Notes under the pieces: model-generated
Database searches by the model: none
The model's input: the letters and a program-made list of their open reading frames with translations, nothing else
Told to the model about the DNA's origin: nothing
Part shown: positions 31,190 through 41,152 of the stretch, piece after piece
Position numbering within the stretch: position 1 is the first letter of the stretch
Layout: each line of letters begins with the position of its first letter
Made by a program: the position numbers and the translations under genes
Assembly (NCBI RefSeq): GCF_022429625.1
Contig: NZ_CP092483.1
Location: forward strand, 3,596,001 to 3,660,000
Direction: 5' to 3'
Length of the DNA stretch: 64,000 nt
Origin: Devosia lacusdianchii
Lineage (GTDB): Bacteria > Pseudomonadota > Alphaproteobacteria > Rhizobiales > Devosiaceae

Positions 31190-31215
31190 CCGATATGGTT
31201 TGAAATCCATATCGG
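31190..31215. promoter_or_regulatory. Probable ModE operator (Mo-box) upstream of modA
   Basis: Arms CCGATATGG and CCATATCGG form a perfect 9-bp inverted repeat around an 8-base centre, ten bases before the modA ATG and downstream of the modE stop. ModE boxes in other bacteria are inverted repeats with TAT-rich arms (CGTTATAT type) at this place. Binding by the adjacent ModE-like protein is inferred. Confidence 0.6.
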
Positions 31216-31248
31216 TTTCTGGCGCAGATCCATGGCGCCGCGCAAGCG

Positions 31249-31617
31249 TTATTTCCGAACGGACATATCGAATTTCAGCCGCAGCGCGGTAACATCCTCG
31301 GCAATGGCCTCACGAGTCTTGCCCTGCATAGCGCGGTAGCGATCGAGCACGAAGCGACCGGCCTCGGTGAGATGGGCTCCGCCCTGGCTAGCGCCGCCGC
31401 GAGACGACTCCACCAGCGCCTGGCCGAAGCCATCATTGAGCGCCTGCACCAGCCCCCAGGCCCGCTTGTAGCTCATGCCCATGGCCTTGCCGGCGGCCGA
31501 TATGGAGCCGGTCTTGTCGATCAGCTCCAGCAGGTCGGCACGACCCGGCCCGATATAGGCGGCTTCATCGAGCGTTACCCGCAGGTGGGTGAGGCCATCC
31601 TCGGGCACCTGCGTCAT
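31249..31617 (-). CDS. modE: ModE-type molybdate regulator, DNA-binding domain only
   Basis: A 122-residue winged-helix protein: LLELIDKTGSISAAGKAMGMSYKRAWGLVQALN is the ModE/LysR-like helix-turn-helix, and SRGGASQGGAHLTEAGRFVLDRYRAM the wing. The C-terminal molybdate-sensing TOBE (Mop) domains of E. coli ModE are absent, as in several alphaproteobacterial forms. The start is three bases after the eda stop, and modA follows; it probably represses modAB when molybdate is plentiful, but how it senses molybdate is unclear. Confidence 0.85.
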   Translation of the reverse strand: MTQVPEDGLTHLRVTLDEAAYIGPGRADLLELIDKTGSISAAGKAMGMSYKRAWGLVQALNDGFGQALVESSRGGASQGGAHLTEAGRFVLDRYRAMQGKTREAIAEDVTALRLKFDMSVRK

Positions 31618-31620
31618 GGT

Positions 31621-32256
31621 TCAGCCGCGCAGCGCGCTGGCTTCGCGCGCCAGCGCTTCGATGCGACCCCAGTCATTGGCGGCCAGAGCATCGGCCGGCA
31701 TGATCCACGATCCACCGACACAAATGACATTGGGCAAACCGAGATAGATCTTGGCCTTGGCAGGATCGATTCCGCCAGTCGGGCAGAAGGTGATATCGGG
31801 CAGCGGCGAGGCAAACGCCTTGAGCACCGGCGCCCCGCCATTGGCCTCGGCGGGGAAGAACTTGAGGAAGCTGTAACCACGCTCGGCCGCCGTCATCGCT
31901 TCGCTTGGCGTCGCAATGCCCGGCAGCAGCGGAATACCGATATCGTCGGCGGCGTCGAGAATGCGCGGCGAAATCCCCGGCGACACCATGAAACGGCAGC
32001 CGGCGTCGACCGACTGCTTCATATGCAGCGCGTTGCGCACCGTGCCCGAACCGACAATGGCGCCGGGCACCTTGCCCATCTCTTCCATCACCTTGAGCGC
32101 ATTGGGGGTGCGCAGTGTCACCTCGAGGATCGGCAGGCCACCGGCAACCAGCGCCTCGGCTAGAGGCCGGGCCTGGGAGACATCGTCGAGGATAATGACC
32201 GGGACCACCGGAGCGAGCGACAGGATGGAGCGGATGGCAGCGGCGTCTTGCGGCAT
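31621..32256 (-). CDS. eda: 2-dehydro-3-deoxy-phosphogluconate (KDPG) aldolase
   Basis: A 211-residue class I aldolase. Glu45 in ILEVTLRTPNAL, Schiff-base Lys132 in FLKFFPAE and the phosphate loop TGGIDPAKA / GGSWIMP are all present. It splits KDPG into pyruvate and glyceraldehyde-3-phosphate in the Entner-Doudoroff pathway. ATG 32256 follows GAGG at six bases; an upstream ATG at 32271 has no ribosome site. It heads the apparent eda-modE-modA-modB cluster; edd and other pathway genes are not in the window. Confidence 0.93.
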   Translation of the reverse strand: MPQDAAAIRSILSLAPVVPVIILDDVSQARPLAEALVAGGLPILEVTLRTPNALKVMEEMGKVPGAIVGSGTVRNALHMKQSVDAGCRFMVSPGISPRILDAADDIGIPLLPGIATPSEAMTAAERGYSFLKFFPAEANGGAPVLKAFASPLPDITFCPTGGIDPAKAKIYLGLPNVICVGGSWIMPADALAANDWGRIEALAREASALRG

Positions 32257-32378
32257 GATCGGCCTCGTCATTGGTGTTGGGGAACGGTTAGGAGCTTGGG
32301 CAAATTCTCGCAACCCCGTTCATTGAAAAGCCTTGAAAAAATCCCTAGGTTCCGGCTCGGCCTCAGGAGGGACTGTCG

Positions 32379-33446
32379 ATGGTGCAGACGATCAACGCGA
32401 TTACGCCTCTCGAAGAAGCCCGGGCCATCCTCGCCAACCATTTCGACCTCAAATTCTCCAAGGCCGTCGAGCGCGCCACCGAAAAGGTCTTCGATCGCGT
32501 GCGCGACAAGATCCCCGAGATCGAATGGCCCTTCTATGCGCCGCTGATTTTCGAGATCAATCGGCTGAAGCGGGAGAAGGACGCGGTCATCCTGGCTCAT
32601 AATTACCAGACGCCGCAAATCTATCACGGCGTTGCCGATATCGTCGGCGACAGCCTGCAGCTCGCCATCGAGGCGACCAAGGTCAAGCAGCAGGTGATCG
32701 TGCAGTGCGGCGTCCACTTCATGGCCGAGACCAGCAAGCTGCTCAACCCCGACAAGACCGTGCTGATCCCCGACAGCCGCGCCGGTTGCTCGCTGGCGTC
32801 CTCGATTACCGCCGAAGACGTCATCGCCATGCGCGAAATGTATCCCGGCGTCCCTGTCGTGACCTACGTCAATACATCAGCGGCCGTGAAGGCCGTGACC
32901 GATGTGTGCTGCACCTCGTCAAACGCGCTCGATATCGTCAATCGCGTCGATGGCGACACCGTCATCATGATCCCCGATCAATACCTGGCCAAGAATACCG
33001 CCAAGAAGACGACCAAGAAGGTCATCACCTGGGCCGGCGCCTGCGAAGTGCACGAGACCTTTACCGCCGACGACATTTCCGAACTGCGCCACGCCTATCC
33101 GACCGCCAAGATTATCGCCCACCCCGAATGCCCGCCCGAAGTGATCGATGCCGTCGACTTCGCCGGCTCGACTGCCGCCATGATCGACTGGGTCAAGACC
33201 ACCAAGCCGCCGCGCGTGGTCATGGTCACCGAATGCTCGATGTCGGATAACGTCGCGAGCGAAACCACAGGCGTCGACTTCCTGCGCGGCTGCAACATCT
33301 GCCCGCATATGAAGCGCATCAATCTCGAAAACGTGCTGTGGAGCCTGCACACCATGACCGAGGAAGTCGTGGTCGATCCCGCCATCATCCCGGCCGCCCG
33401 CGCCGCAGTGGAACGCATGATCGAAATGAGCCGGAAGGGCGATTAG
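32379..33446 (+). CDS. nadA: Quinolinate synthase A
   Basis: A 355-residue 4Fe-4S enzyme that condenses iminoaspartate (from NadB) with dihydroxyacetone phosphate to quinolinate. Cluster cysteines are expected at C110 (QCGVHFMAE), C222 (WAGACEVHE) and C305 or C308 (RGCNICPHM). The substrate motif [21 protein letters not shown] is intact. ATG 32379 follows AGGAGGG. It is separated from nadB by an opposite-strand small gene, which is unusual for a nadA-nadB pair. Confidence 0.96.
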   Translation: MVQTINAITPLEEARAILANHFDLKFSKAVERATEKVFDRVRDKIPEIEWPFYAPLIFEINRLKREKDAVILAHNYQTPQIYHGVADIVGDSLQLAIEATKVKQQVIVQCGVHFMAETSKLLNPDKTVLIPDSRAGCSLASSITAEDVIAMREMYPGVPVVTYVNTSAAVKAVTDVCCTSSNALDIVNRVDGDTVIMIPDQYLAKNTAKKTTKKVITWAGACEVHETFTADDISELRHAYPTAKIIAHPECPPEVIDAVDFAGSTAAMIDWVKTTKPPRVVMVTECSMSDNVASETTGVDFLRGCNICPHMKRINLENVLWSLHTMTEEVVVDPAIIPAARAAVERMIEMSRKGD

Positions 33447-33892
33447 GCGCCGAGCACGCTGCGGCGGTGATAGGCAAGATGGGCGGCATTGGGCCAGAAG
33501 CGCCGGTCATCCGGCAGCACCAGGCGGGCATCGGGCCGCAGCCTGCCGGCCAAAGGCGCGGCGATCACCTTGAAGTCCGCCAAGACGGTGTAATCGCTGC
33601 CGATAATGATCTGCCCAGCACGAAAGGCCCGCGCGGCAATGGCGATCATGGGCAGATAATTATCGATCGCCAGCGGCCCGCCGGCCTCGCGACGGCGTAT
33701 GGCCACGACGTCGAGGTCGGGATGCGTCAGAGCCGGGCTTGGGCGGAATCGCTCGCCAGTCAGGGCGCAACGATATCCATAGGCCGTCAGAACCGACTTG
33801 TAGAGCTCGACATAGGCGTCAAGCGCTTCGTCCTCGGCAAAACGCGGTTGCGCAAGCTCGCCGAATTCTTTCTTGTCGTCCGAACTTGCCAT
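33443..33892 (-). CDS. Small protein with a degenerate HNH-like core
   Basis: A 149-residue protein from ATG 33892 (the longer frame to 34204 is the antisense of nadB). Residues about 40-105 follow the layout of HNH-type domains: [12 protein letters not shown], then [21 protein letters not shown], then [19 protein letters not shown]. The positions normally held by catalytic histidines are Val/Ala/Arg, so nuclease activity is unlikely. The function is unknown; it is perhaps a binding protein. Its stop overlaps the nadA stop by four bases, and it is divergent from nadB. Its composition resembles the neighbours, so it is probably long resident. Confidence 0.6.
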   Translation of the reverse strand: MASSDDKKEFGELAQPRFAEDEALDAYVELYKSVLTAYGYRCALTGERFRPSPALTHPDLDVVAIRRREAGGPLAIDNYLPMIAIAARAFRAGQIIIGSDYTVLADFKVIAAPLAGRLRPDARLVLPDDRRFWPNAAHLAYHRRSVLGA

Positions 33893-33968
33893 GCCCGCGG
33901 TTCCGACCGTTTCCACGGTTATGACCTTAGGGGCAAATACGTAGTTTGAGAACAGTCCGGAACCGTCC

Positions 33969-35555
33969 ATGACCACCTTCGACAACACCCTCAATGCCGA
34001 TGGCGCGCTGATCGTCGGGGCCGGGCTTGCCGGCCTCTTCACCGCCCTCAAGCTGGCGCCGCGCCCCGTGACGGTGCTGTCGCCCAAGCCCCTTGGCATG
34101 GGCGCCTCGTCGGCCTGGGCCCAGGGCGGCGTCGCTGCCGCAGTGGGCAAGGGCGACAGCTCGCACGCCCATGCCCTCGATACGGAAATGGCCGGGGCGG
34201 GCATCGTCGATCACGGCACGGCCGAAGGCGTGACGGCAGAAGCGGCGGCGCGTATCGAGGACCTGGCGCGCTGGGGCACGCCGTTCGACCGCGACGACTT
34301 CGGAAATTACGAACTGGGCAAGGAGGCCGCCCATTCGGCCAACCGCATCGTCAAGGTCGAGGGCGACCGCGCCGGCTGGGCCATCATGCAGGCCATCATC
34401 GCCGAGGTACGGCGCACCCCCTCGATCCGCGTCGTCGAGGGCATCACCGCATTGAGTCTCGCCCGCGACAATGGCCGTATCGTCGGCGTCTTCTGCCGCA
34501 GGCTCGGCGACCGGTATTCCGAGCCTGTATTCATCCGCGCCCGTGCCACCGTGCTGGCCGCTGGCGGGCTGGGCGGGCTCTATGCCGTCACCACCAACCC
34601 ACCCGGCGTACGCGGCCACGCCATGGGCATGGCGGCTCGATCAGGCGCGCTGATCGCCGACGCCGAGTTCGTGCAGTTTCACCCGACTGCCATCGCCACC
34701 GGCGCCGATCCGGCACCGCTGGCCACCGAAGCGCTGCGCGGCGAGGGCGCTATTCTCGTCAACGACCTGGGCGAGCGCTTCATGCCAGCAATTCACCCCG
34801 ATGCCGAGCTCGCCCCCCGCGACGTCGTCGCCCGCGCCAACTTCCGCCAGATCCAGGCAGGAAGGAAGGTCTTCCTCGACACGCGCCAGGTGCTCGGCGA
34901 GGCCATCCTGACCCGCTTCCCCACCGTCTCGAAATACTGCCTCGATGCCGGCATCGATCCAGTGAAGGGCATGATCCCGGTCACCCCGGCGGCCCATTTC
35001 CACATGGGCGGCGTCAAGGTGGATGAACGCGGACGCTCCTCCCTGCCCGGCCTCTGGGTCTGCGGCGAGGCCAGCTGCACGGGTCTGCATGGCGCCAACC
35101 GCCTCGCCTCCAACTCACTGCTGGAGGCGACCGTCTACGGCGCGCGCATCGCCGAAGATATCGGCGGCTTGGAACCGGTGCGCAACCTGGCGCCATTCAA
35201 GGGCATAGAGTGGAACGAGGCCGAGGGCGAAAAGGCCGAGCAGGTCCTGCGTGACCTGCCCGCGGTGCAGCAACTGCGCCGGATCATGACCGATCTCGTC
35301 GGCGTGGAACGCGACGCAACCGGCCTCAGGCAGGCGCTACGCCAGATCGCCGCCCTAGAGGCCAATGCCGAACACGTCACCAGCGCCTACCTCAACATGA
35401 CCACCTCGGCCACGCTAGTCGCAGCCGCCGCGCTCAAGCGCACCGAAAGCCGCGGCGGCCACTTCCGCACCGACTACCCCGAGACGGACGAGAACTGGGA
35501 GCACCACACCACCATGACGCTGGAAGAAGCACTGGCCATTCGCGCCGGGGCTTAG
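33969..35555 (+). CDS. nadB: L-aspartate oxidase
   Basis: A 528-residue FAD enzyme of the succinate dehydrogenase flavoprotein family. ADP-binding motif IVGAGLAGLFTALKL at the N terminus, SSAWAQGGVAAAVGKGDS, HFHMGGVKVDERGRSSLPGLWVCGEASCTGLHGANRLASNSLLE, and the C-terminal helical domain. It oxidises aspartate to iminoaspartate for NadA. nadC, the usual third gene, is not found downstream; an unrelated gene on the other strand overlaps its stop by four bases. Confidence 0.96.
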   Translation: MTTFDNTLNADGALIVGAGLAGLFTALKLAPRPVTVLSPKPLGMGASSAWAQGGVAAAVGKGDSSHAHALDTEMAGAGIVDHGTAEGVTAEAAARIEDLARWGTPFDRDDFGNYELGKEAAHSANRIVKVEGDRAGWAIMQAIIAEVRRTPSIRVVEGITALSLARDNGRIVGVFCRRLGDRYSEPVFIRARATVLAAGGLGGLYAVTTNPPGVRGHAMGMAARSGALIADAEFVQFHPTAIATGADPAPLATEALRGEGAILVNDLGERFMPAIHPDAELAPRDVVARANFRQIQAGRKVFLDTRQVLGEAILTRFPTVSKYCLDAGIDPVKGMIPVTPAAHFHMGGVKVDERGRSSLPGLWVCGEASCTGLHGANRLASNSLLEATVYGARIAEDIGGLEPVRNLAPFKGIEWNEAEGEKAEQVLRDLPAVQQLRRIMTDLVGVERDATGLRQALRQIAALEANAEHVTSAYLNMTTSATLVAAAALKRTESRGGHFRTDYPETDENWEHHTTMTLEEALAIRAGA

Positions 35556-36289
35556 ATCCAGCCCCGCCTTACAGCAAAAGAATCAGAGTGCCACTTGAAA
35601 TTGCTGGCAAACATCGTGTCGGACACGCCGTCCGGCATCCACAAACGACCGTTGGGGTTGAGCAAACCCACAATGCCTCGCGTCGTGGGTACATCCATCA
35701 GTATCCCGCGATTCTGACCGACGCTGATTGAAAAGGAAGCGAAGTACCCGGCGATCATTTTGCAAAGAACAAGGCAGTTATTGATGTCATGGCGGCCGCC
35801 ATCCGCTACAGGTCGAACAAGTACAACCGAAACGTCCTTGTTGTTCTCGGTTTTCTCGTTCAGCCAGGTTAGTTGGCATCGACCAACCATCCGATCAATG
35901 GCCTGTCGGGAAAGTGCCTCCGGAATGGGTGGTTCGATGGGCGTCCGCTCATATGCCACCGGCGCAGACAAATTGCCGAGAACTTGCTGCATCAGCAGCT
36001 CGGCAGCTCTTTTCGATAGGTTGACCCAAACAGCGCCTTCCGGCCTTGCCGGGAGAGGTAGAGGTCTATCTAGCTTTCGGACATCCGTCAGGTAGACAGC
36101 AAGGCCATCGACAAAACGGCTCAGCGTCGCCACACCGACAACACGACAGGCCCCATTGTCCTCAAAGAGCAATACCTGTTTGTCACGATGCTTCTGATAC
36201 TGAACTGCGAAATTCGGCGTAACGTCGAAGGTCCAGATGTCGTCCGCGACGCTAGTAAGACGCTGAAAATTGATTGCCAGACTGCTCAA
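35552..36289 (-). CDS. Uncharacterised protein, possibly PUA/EVE-like plus degenerate HNH-like part
   Basis: A 245-residue protein not assignable to a named family. Residues about 40-85 (GACRVVGVATLSRFVDGLAVYLTDVRKLDRPLPL) look like the strand pattern of EVE/PUA-type domains. Residues about 130-200 (GRCQLTW, then VVLVRPVADGGRHDINNCLVLCKMIAG) follow the HNH layout without the catalytic histidines. That second part lines up loosely with the small protein at 33443. Base composition is visibly less GC-rich than its neighbours, suggesting transfer. It sits where nadC would be expected. Both domain readings are by eye and weak. Confidence 0.5.
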   Translation of the reverse strand: MSSLAINFQRLTSVADDIWTFDVTPNFAVQYQKHRDKQVLLFEDNGACRVVGVATLSRFVDGLAVYLTDVRKLDRPLPLPARPEGAVWVNLSKRAAELLMQQVLGNLSAPVAYERTPIEPPIPEALSRQAIDRMVGRCQLTWLNEKTENNKDVSVVLVRPVADGGRHDINNCLVLCKMIAGYFASFSISVGQNRGILMDVPTTRGIVGLLNPNGRLWMPDGVSDTMFASNFKWHSDSFAVRRGWI

Positions 36290-36348
36290 GGTTTCTCATG
36301 CCAATTTCCGAGGCATTCAGGAAACCACGTATTTCAGGACATGCGCAA

Positions 36349-37224
36349 TCACTCCGCCAGCAGATATTCCGCGATCGCCGCGCGATCGGCGTCGGTCCAT
36401 TGCGAGGTGCCGTCTTTGATGACCTCGCCCATCGATCCGCCCAGCACATCGAAGCCGGGGGTGAAGCCGTCGGCGAGGGTCTGTGCCAGGGTCGCGACGT
36501 CGTAGCCTTCTTCGAGCAGCGCCGCGCGGGTGAGGGCAGGCGCGCGTCCGCCGGTGCCGCCGGGCGAGCCTGCCAGGGCCTTGTCCCATTCCAGCGCGCC
36601 GAGCGCGTTGCGCGGGGTGTGGCAGGCGACACAATGAGCTGGCCCATAGGCCAGGTACTTGCCGCGATTGTATGTGTCCGATCGCCCCGTTTCCGGCGCG
36701 AAGCGGGCGGGTGCGAAAAACAGGTTCTGCCAGCCAGCCATGGCCAGCCGAAGATTGAACGGGAACGGAATCTGGCTTTCGCCGGCCGGCTCGCTCACTG
36801 GCTCGGTAGCCATCAGCGCCGCATAGAGATCGACGATCTCCTGATCGCTCATCAAGGTGTAATTTTCGTAGGGGAACACCGGGTAGAGATGGCCCTGCGG
36901 GCCGATGCCATTGCTCATGGCGTCGCTGAACTGCGCCAGGGTCCAGTCGCCGATGCCAGCATTGGGGTCGGACGTAATGTTGGGTGGTACGAAAGTGCCG
37001 AACGGGGTCTGTAGACCCGACCCGCCCGACAGGAATGCCCGACCGCCAGCGCTGTCAGTGTGGCAAGCCACGCAGCCGCCAAGCAGGATCAGGTCGTTGC
37101 CGCGCTCGACATTGCCGATCAGCGTCAGATCGCGCGCGGGGCCGGTCACCGGCCGGAGAAAATAGACGCCAGCGCCGATACAGACGACGACGAGCACGCC
37201 CAGAAGCCAAAACCAGCGCCGCAT
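36349..37224 (-). CDS. Membrane-anchored di-haem cytochrome c
   Basis: A 291-residue protein with an N-terminal membrane anchor (residues 3-23) and two haem c sites, C51-V-A-C54-H55 and C198-V-A-C201-H202. FGTFVPPNITSDPNAGIGDWTLAQF and YPVFPYENYTLMSDQEIVDLYAAL are typical of the cytochrome subunits of quinone-linked alcohol or gluconate dehydrogenases. No dehydrogenase partner gene is adjacent, so it may pass electrons for an enzyme encoded elsewhere. It is exported and periplasm-facing. Confidence 0.88.
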   Translation of the reverse strand: MRRWFWLLGVLVVVCIGAGVYFLRPVTGPARDLTLIGNVERGNDLILLGGCVACHTDSAGGRAFLSGGSGLQTPFGTFVPPNITSDPNAGIGDWTLAQFSDAMSNGIGPQGHLYPVFPYENYTLMSDQEIVDLYAALMATEPVSEPAGESQIPFPFNLRLAMAGWQNLFFAPARFAPETGRSDTYNRGKYLAYGPAHCVACHTPRNALGALEWDKALAGSPGGTGGRAPALTRAALLEEGYDVATLAQTLADGFTPGFDVLGGSMGEVIKDGTSQWTDADRAAIAEYLLAE

Positions 37225-37308
37225 TCGCTATCCCCGTGTTGACCGTGCCAACAGAGCAGAGCCGGATGCGCCTGACAATTAACGGAAATGTTAGCCGCGG
37301 CCGTGGGA

Positions 37309-38286
37309 TTAACCGGCGAGAACGGCGTCGACCTCGGCGCGGGTCGGGGGCTTGCAACCCTTGCGGCCGCAATTGATGCCGGCGACCACGGCCCCGAAAC
37401 GGAGCATGTCGCTGAGCGCGCCATCGGTCAGACTCGCGAGTTTGCCGCGCTTGAGCAGGCCGCGCTCATGCAGCCAGGAGAGCACACCCGCCATGAGACT
37501 ATCGCCGGCACCTACCGTGTCGCCGAATACCGGCGGCGAGTAGATCGCGGCATGAGCCTTGCCGGTAGCGGTGAAGGCGCGCGAGCCCTTGTCGCCCAGC
37601 GTAACCACGACGAGCTCGCAATTTGGCCGCGCCAACAGGTCCGCCACATGCTGTTCAATGCTTTTGGCGCTATCGAGCGCGTCCAGATCCTCCTCGCTGA
37701 CCTTCACGACGTGGGCGAGATCGAGGAAAGTCGACAGCCGCGCCTTGTAGCCGGCAAAGTCGTCGACCAGACTGGGGCGCACATTCGGATCGATGGAAAT
37801 GGTCGCGCCCTTGGAGATCGCCGCCTTGACGATCTCAAGCCAGATGGCCGCCTCGTCCGGCTTGATCGGGCAGAACCCGCCGATCTGGTAGAGATCGAGA
37901 TCACCGGGCAAGGCGGCTATGCCCTTGGCCGCCTCGATGGCACCGTCGGCTGAGCGATAAAAACCATAGCGCGCATTGTGGTTGGCGTCGAAATTGACCA
38001 CGGCCAGCGTGGTGTATTCCTTGACGCGCTCGGCCAGCAGCGGCTTTACGCCAGCTTCGGCCAGCGGGCCGAGAAGATAGTCGCCAAACGCGTCAGCGGA
38101 GATCGGACAAAGGAAGCCGGTGGCGTTGCCGAGCTTGGAAAGCGCGATGGCGCAATTGTAGGGCGAGCCGCCGGGATGCGCCGTCATCACGATCTGGTTC
38201 TCGCCATCGCGGCCGATCACGGCGCCATCGGGCAGCACCACTTCGGCCTTGAGATCGATCAGGCTCTCACCACCAACGACAAACAT
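37309..38286 (-). CDS. PfkB-family carbohydrate kinase (fructokinase-like)
   Basis: ATG 38286 follows GGGGAGGG and gives 325 residues. The N terminus FVVGGESLIDL, the GGSPYNCAIALSKLGN motif and the second PfkB signature DTVGAGDSLMAGVLSWL with the catalytic Asp are present. The family phosphorylates sugars such as fructose; the exact substrate cannot be read. Cysteines near the C terminus (INCGRKGCKPPTRAE) are typical of alphaproteobacterial fructokinase-like proteins. Confidence 0.87.
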   Translation of the reverse strand: MFVVGGESLIDLKAEVVLPDGAVIGRDGENQIVMTAHPGGSPYNCAIALSKLGNATGFLCPISADAFGDYLLGPLAEAGVKPLLAERVKEYTTLAVVNFDANHNARYGFYRSADGAIEAAKGIAALPGDLDLYQIGGFCPIKPDEAAIWLEIVKAAISKGATISIDPNVRPSLVDDFAGYKARLSTFLDLAHVVKVSEEDLDALDSAKSIEQHVADLLARPNCELVVVTLGDKGSRAFTATGKAHAAIYSPPVFGDTVGAGDSLMAGVLSWLHERGLLKRGKLASLTDGALSDMLRFGAVVAGINCGRKGCKPPTRAEVDAVLAG

Positions 38287-38378
38287 GCATGCCCTCCCCG
38301 GCCACCGCGACACCACCTCGCAGTCGGCAGCGACATAGCATTTTTGGCCATGCTGTCACCAGCTAAGTGAGCAATCGC

Positions 38379-39125
38379 TCAGTCGTTGGGCTTTGGGTAG
38401 CGCACAGCCCACCAGTCGGTCCAACGCTGTTCCAGCGTCGCGAAATCCGCATCGCTTAGGCCGTAGGTGGTGAGCAGCACCGAGCCGCCGCCATGCGGCC
38501 GTTTGGGCGAGATGCCCATATCGGTGACGACGAGCAAACCATTGCCCCATTGCTCCACCGTCAGCGCCGTCTGGAAATGCGTCTCGTACCACACCGTACC
38601 CGAGGCGCTGTCGCCGGTGCCCAGTCGTGCGGCGTAAACCTGGCCTGGGGCAAGGTCGGCCGCCTCGCCCAGGCCCAACTCTGCGGTAGGCTCGCCAATG
38701 CCTGGCCTGCTTGGCCCCGACAGATAGATTGTCCGCCGCGTCTCGCCCGGATGCACCTCCAACGTCAGCCGAAGCTGTTGGAAGAAGTTGATCCACCCCT
38801 GGCTGATATCCTCATAAACGCCGGTCCAATCGATAGGCGCTCCGCCCGATCGTATGAGGCGCAACCGCGTGCCGCCTGACACGGTCGCCAGCTCGATCCG
38901 CTCGGAGATACCCTCGCCCTCCCACTCGTCGAACTGCACCACACGGTTAGCTTCATCGCCCGTGACATTATCGACGAAGATGTACTTGATCTCTTCGGCC
39001 AGCGAGGGCGCGTCCCAACCAAACCATTGCTCGATTTGCGCCGGGTCGCGCAGGGCCGTCCAGACGGAGTCGATGGGGGCGGCAATGGTGATGTCGACCA
39101 GAACCTGTTTTGGCGTTTCGGTCAT
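38379..39125 (-). CDS. SRPBCC (AHSA1-like) domain protein
   Basis: A 248-residue START-like fold protein. The first half has the AHSA1 pattern (ITIAAPIDSVWTALRDPAQIEQWFGWDAPS; ending near GWINFFQQLRLTLE). The second half may be a diverged repeat of the fold. Such proteins bind hydrophobic ligands. The upstream ArsR-type gene ends 11 bases before this ATG, so they form the common ArsR-SRPBCC operon. ATG 39125 has GAGGAAGAG just upstream; a TTG at 39140 overlapping the ArsR stop is less likely. Confidence 0.82.
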   Translation of the reverse strand: MTETPKQVLVDITIAAPIDSVWTALRDPAQIEQWFGWDAPSLAEEIKYIFVDNVTGDEANRVVQFDEWEGEGISERIELATVSGGTRLRLIRSGGAPIDWTGVYEDISQGWINFFQQLRLTLEVHPGETRRTIYLSGPSRPGIGEPTAELGLGEAADLAPGQVYAARLGTGDSASGTVWYETHFQTALTVEQWGNGLLVVTDMGISPKRPHGGGSVLLTTYGLSDADFATLEQRWTDWWAVRYPKPND

Positions 39126-39136
39126 TCGTCTCTTCC

Positions 39137-39736
39137 TCAATTGACGGGTTTGGCCGGCGTGTTGGCTACTGCCGGGTGGGCGCCGACAAGCAGATGGTAT
39201 GCGCGTCGATCCCCGCCGGGGGCGTAGCGCGTGGCGAGGTCGGCGATCGATCGTGCCAGCGCTGCGGAAAAATCCTCGAAATCCTGTGGCCGCTCGAACC
39301 CGAGATCGGCTTCGATGGTGAAGGTCAGGAGCCGCCGTCCTTCGGCCTCGGCAGCGCTACGCATCCGCGTCACCTCGCGCACCACAGCGCTGGCGGCATT
39401 GACCAGGTGTGCCGCCGCGTGCCGATCCTGGGCATCGACGGCGTGACTTACACCCAGCATGGCCGGATCGAGCACATAGTCGTGCGCCGTCGCCACCAGC
39501 ACCCGCTCGACGAAGCCGCGCCGCCTGCGCTCCTCGACCAGCCGAACCAGCCCGGCCTGCTCCAGCGCCCGCAGGTGATAGCCCAACTGCTGGCGCGGCA
39601 GATCGAGCCGCTTGGCCAGACTTGCCGCCGAGCCCGGCTCGCGCAGGGCCTGGAGCAGCCGTCGCTTGAGCGGATCGAGCACTAGCAGGGCCCGGTCGGC
39701 ATCCTCAATCAGCGCTGTCTGTTGCCCGCTTTCCAT
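39137..39736 (-). CDS. ArsR-family winged-helix transcription regulator
   Basis: A 199-residue regulator. Residues about 15-85 (LVLDPLKRRLLQALREPGSAASLAKRLDLPRQQLGYHLRALEQAGLVRLVEER) are an ArsR/HTH_20 winged helix. The C-terminal half is probably a ligand or dimerisation part, without the Cys motifs of metal-sensing ArsR proteins. A perfect palindrome 14 bases upstream of its ATG (39750-39773) suggests autorepression. It is the first gene of the operon with the SRPBCC protein. Confidence 0.87.
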   Translation of the reverse strand: MESGQQTALIEDADRALLVLDPLKRRLLQALREPGSAASLAKRLDLPRQQLGYHLRALEQAGLVRLVEERRRRGFVERVLVATAHDYVLDPAMLGVSHAVDAQDRHAAAHLVNAASAVVREVTRMRSAAEAEGRRLLTFTIEADLGFERPQDFEDFSAALARSIADLATRYAPGGDRRAYHLLVGAHPAVANTPAKPVN

Positions 39737-39749
39737 GGGCTAAAGCTAT

Positions 39750-41015
<1,266 letters not shown>

Positions 41016-41032
41016 TCCGGCTACCCATATCG

Positions 41033-41062
41033 AAGGCCCGGAGCATGCTCCGGGCCTTTGTT
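41033..41062 (+). terminator. Intrinsic terminator after the TRAP binding-protein gene
   Basis: AAGGCCCGGAGC / GCTCCGGGCCTT, a 12-bp stem with a 2-base centre (41033-41058), followed by TGTTGTT on the plus strand. It is nearly symmetrical and could stop transcription from either side. Confidence 0.8.
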
Positions 41063-41152
41063 GTTCGCACAGTCGCATCTCACCCACCTGCACCTGACCG
41101 CGACAGTTTACGCCTTGACGGTGGCACGTGGACAAAGACGCGAGAACGCCCT

